Source: Gliomastix tumulicola (taxonomy: Eukaryota > Ascomycota > Sordariomycetes > Hypocreales > Bionectriaceae). From it: a stretch of 64,000 bases of DNA. The DNA is taken from positions 1,785,336 through 1,849,335 of the forward strand of contig BCHX01000006.1 in assembly GCA_001599755.1 (NCBI GenBank), read 5' to 3'. Positions 63,601 to 64,000 of the stretch are shown here, in pieces (position 1 is the first letter of the stretch; each line of letters begins with the position of its first letter). A model generated the notes under the pieces. The model made no database searches, was not told the DNA's origin, and worked only from the letters and a program-made list of their open reading frames with translations. Both the position numbers and the translations under genes were made by a program.

Positions 63601-64000
63601 CACATCGAATTCCGTTCGGCCGTCCTTCCTCGTCCCCTGCCGCTGAGATCAAGACTAGGCCCGCCGGATTGCGGTGCCCCTGTTCATCCCGTCCTCCGCC
63701 CGAGTCTATCGCTCGTGGTTCCTGGGCTCTCCCCCCACCTCGACAGACCAAACTAGAGCTGACCTCGATCGTCGTCTTATTGCTTTCGTTGAGGCTGGGC
63801 CAAATCCTACACCTTGCCGCCGGGTCTCAGTTCCAAGCCCTAGCACATTTTCTTCCTTTTTTCTCATCTCCTGTGCAGTCCTCGTCGTGGACGTCCAAAT
63901 TGCTTTTGTCTCTTGTCCTCTCGTCGCCTGTCTCTCCTTCACGTCCCCTCTAGCGACTCTCGTTCTCTGCCTACTGCCTTCCTCGAATTGGTCGCCAGTA
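60676..64000. other. gene-free right end of the window
   Basis: About 3.3 kb. No ORF has a recognisable motif. It includes the ambiguous poly-G run listed separately. The last about 500 bp are rich in CT and CA, with TCAACCAACAACATC near 63576, and may be the leader of a gene that starts beyond the window. Confidence 0.5.
61662..61692. other. poly-G run with ambiguous bases
   Basis: Sixteen consecutive G followed by G/N mixture (seven N within 13 bases). The true length and sequence are unknown; this is a sequencing or assembly limit, not a gene gap. Confidence 0.95.

Noticed and set aside
1..64000. Search for tRNA, rRNA, CRISPR arrays and transposons
   Set aside because: No cloverleaf with A and B boxes, no rRNA stretches, no regularly spaced repeats and no transposase or reverse transcriptase motifs were seen by eye; a tRNAscan-SE and repeat-library run would be decisive.

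Overview
This is nuclear DNA of a filamentous ascomycete. I infer Pezizomycotina, most likely Sordariomycetes, from the gene content. The reasons are about 20 protein-coding genes split by short introns (mostly 53-100 nt) with GT...AG ends and clear CTAAC/CTGAC-type branch sites, GC-rich exons, CT/GA-rich intergenic DNA, and a set of typical fungal proteins (Zn2Cys6 regulator, GT90 Cap-like glycosyltransferase, Trk K+ transporter, short alpha-actinin, intracellular GH1 beta-glucosidase). There are no operons, CRISPR arrays, ribosome binding sites or recognisable transposons, and I found no convincing tRNA or rRNA gene. I assigned exons by matching reading frame, splice signals and conserved residues. 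All but one of the recognised gene models close in frame; the exception is the ERF4-like gene.

Layout. 0-9 kb: 3' part of RPS22 (uS8), a type II membrane GT90 glycosyltransferase, Paf1 (minus), Rer1 (minus) and, divergent from it, mitochondrial enoyl-CoA hydratase. 9.5-16.5 kb: a RING/zinc-finger/SH3 protein, mitochondrial cysteine synthase, an unknown mitochondrial protein (minus), and mitoribosomal bL19m divergent from it. 17-25.8 kb: alpha-actinin, a D-2-hydroxyglutarate/D-lactate dehydrogenase, and a Zn2Cys6 regulator. 27.7-32.4 kb: 20S proteasome alpha4, a CHY zinc-finger protein (minus), and divergent XPB/Rad25 helicase. 32.4-36.4 kb: gene-free, microsatellite-rich DNA leading to TRK, whose start codon is overlapped by a short upstream ORF. 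40.6-43.2 kb: a VPS9-domain Rab GEF (minus). 45-49.3 kb: an acyl-CoA synthetase, an aldo-keto reductase (minus) and a divergent GFA/CENP-V-fold protein. 50.3-51.6 kb: a weakly supported unknown gene (minus). 52-56 kb: GH1 beta-glucosidase convergent with an SLC10A7/Rch1-like transporter. 56.4-60.7 kb: an ERF4-like palmitoyltransferase subunit with an unresolved frame change, and a divergent coiled-coil membrane protein. 60.7-64 kb: no gene; it contains a poly-G run with ambiguous bases and ends in pyrimidine-rich DNA that may be the leader of a gene beyond the window.

Most genes are housekeeping genes with no shared pathway. Local links are a divergent pair of mitochondrial proteins (15.4-15.7 kb) and a divergent aldehyde-related pair (48.1-48.4 kb). 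I found no clear new multi-gene system. The points most worth a second look are a 7-nt microexon in the proteasome gene, a removable in-frame intron that splits the first Cys-x-x-Cys of a RING finger, the overlapping uORF at TRK, the broken frame in the ERF4-like gene, and the candidate gene at 50.3-51.6 kb.
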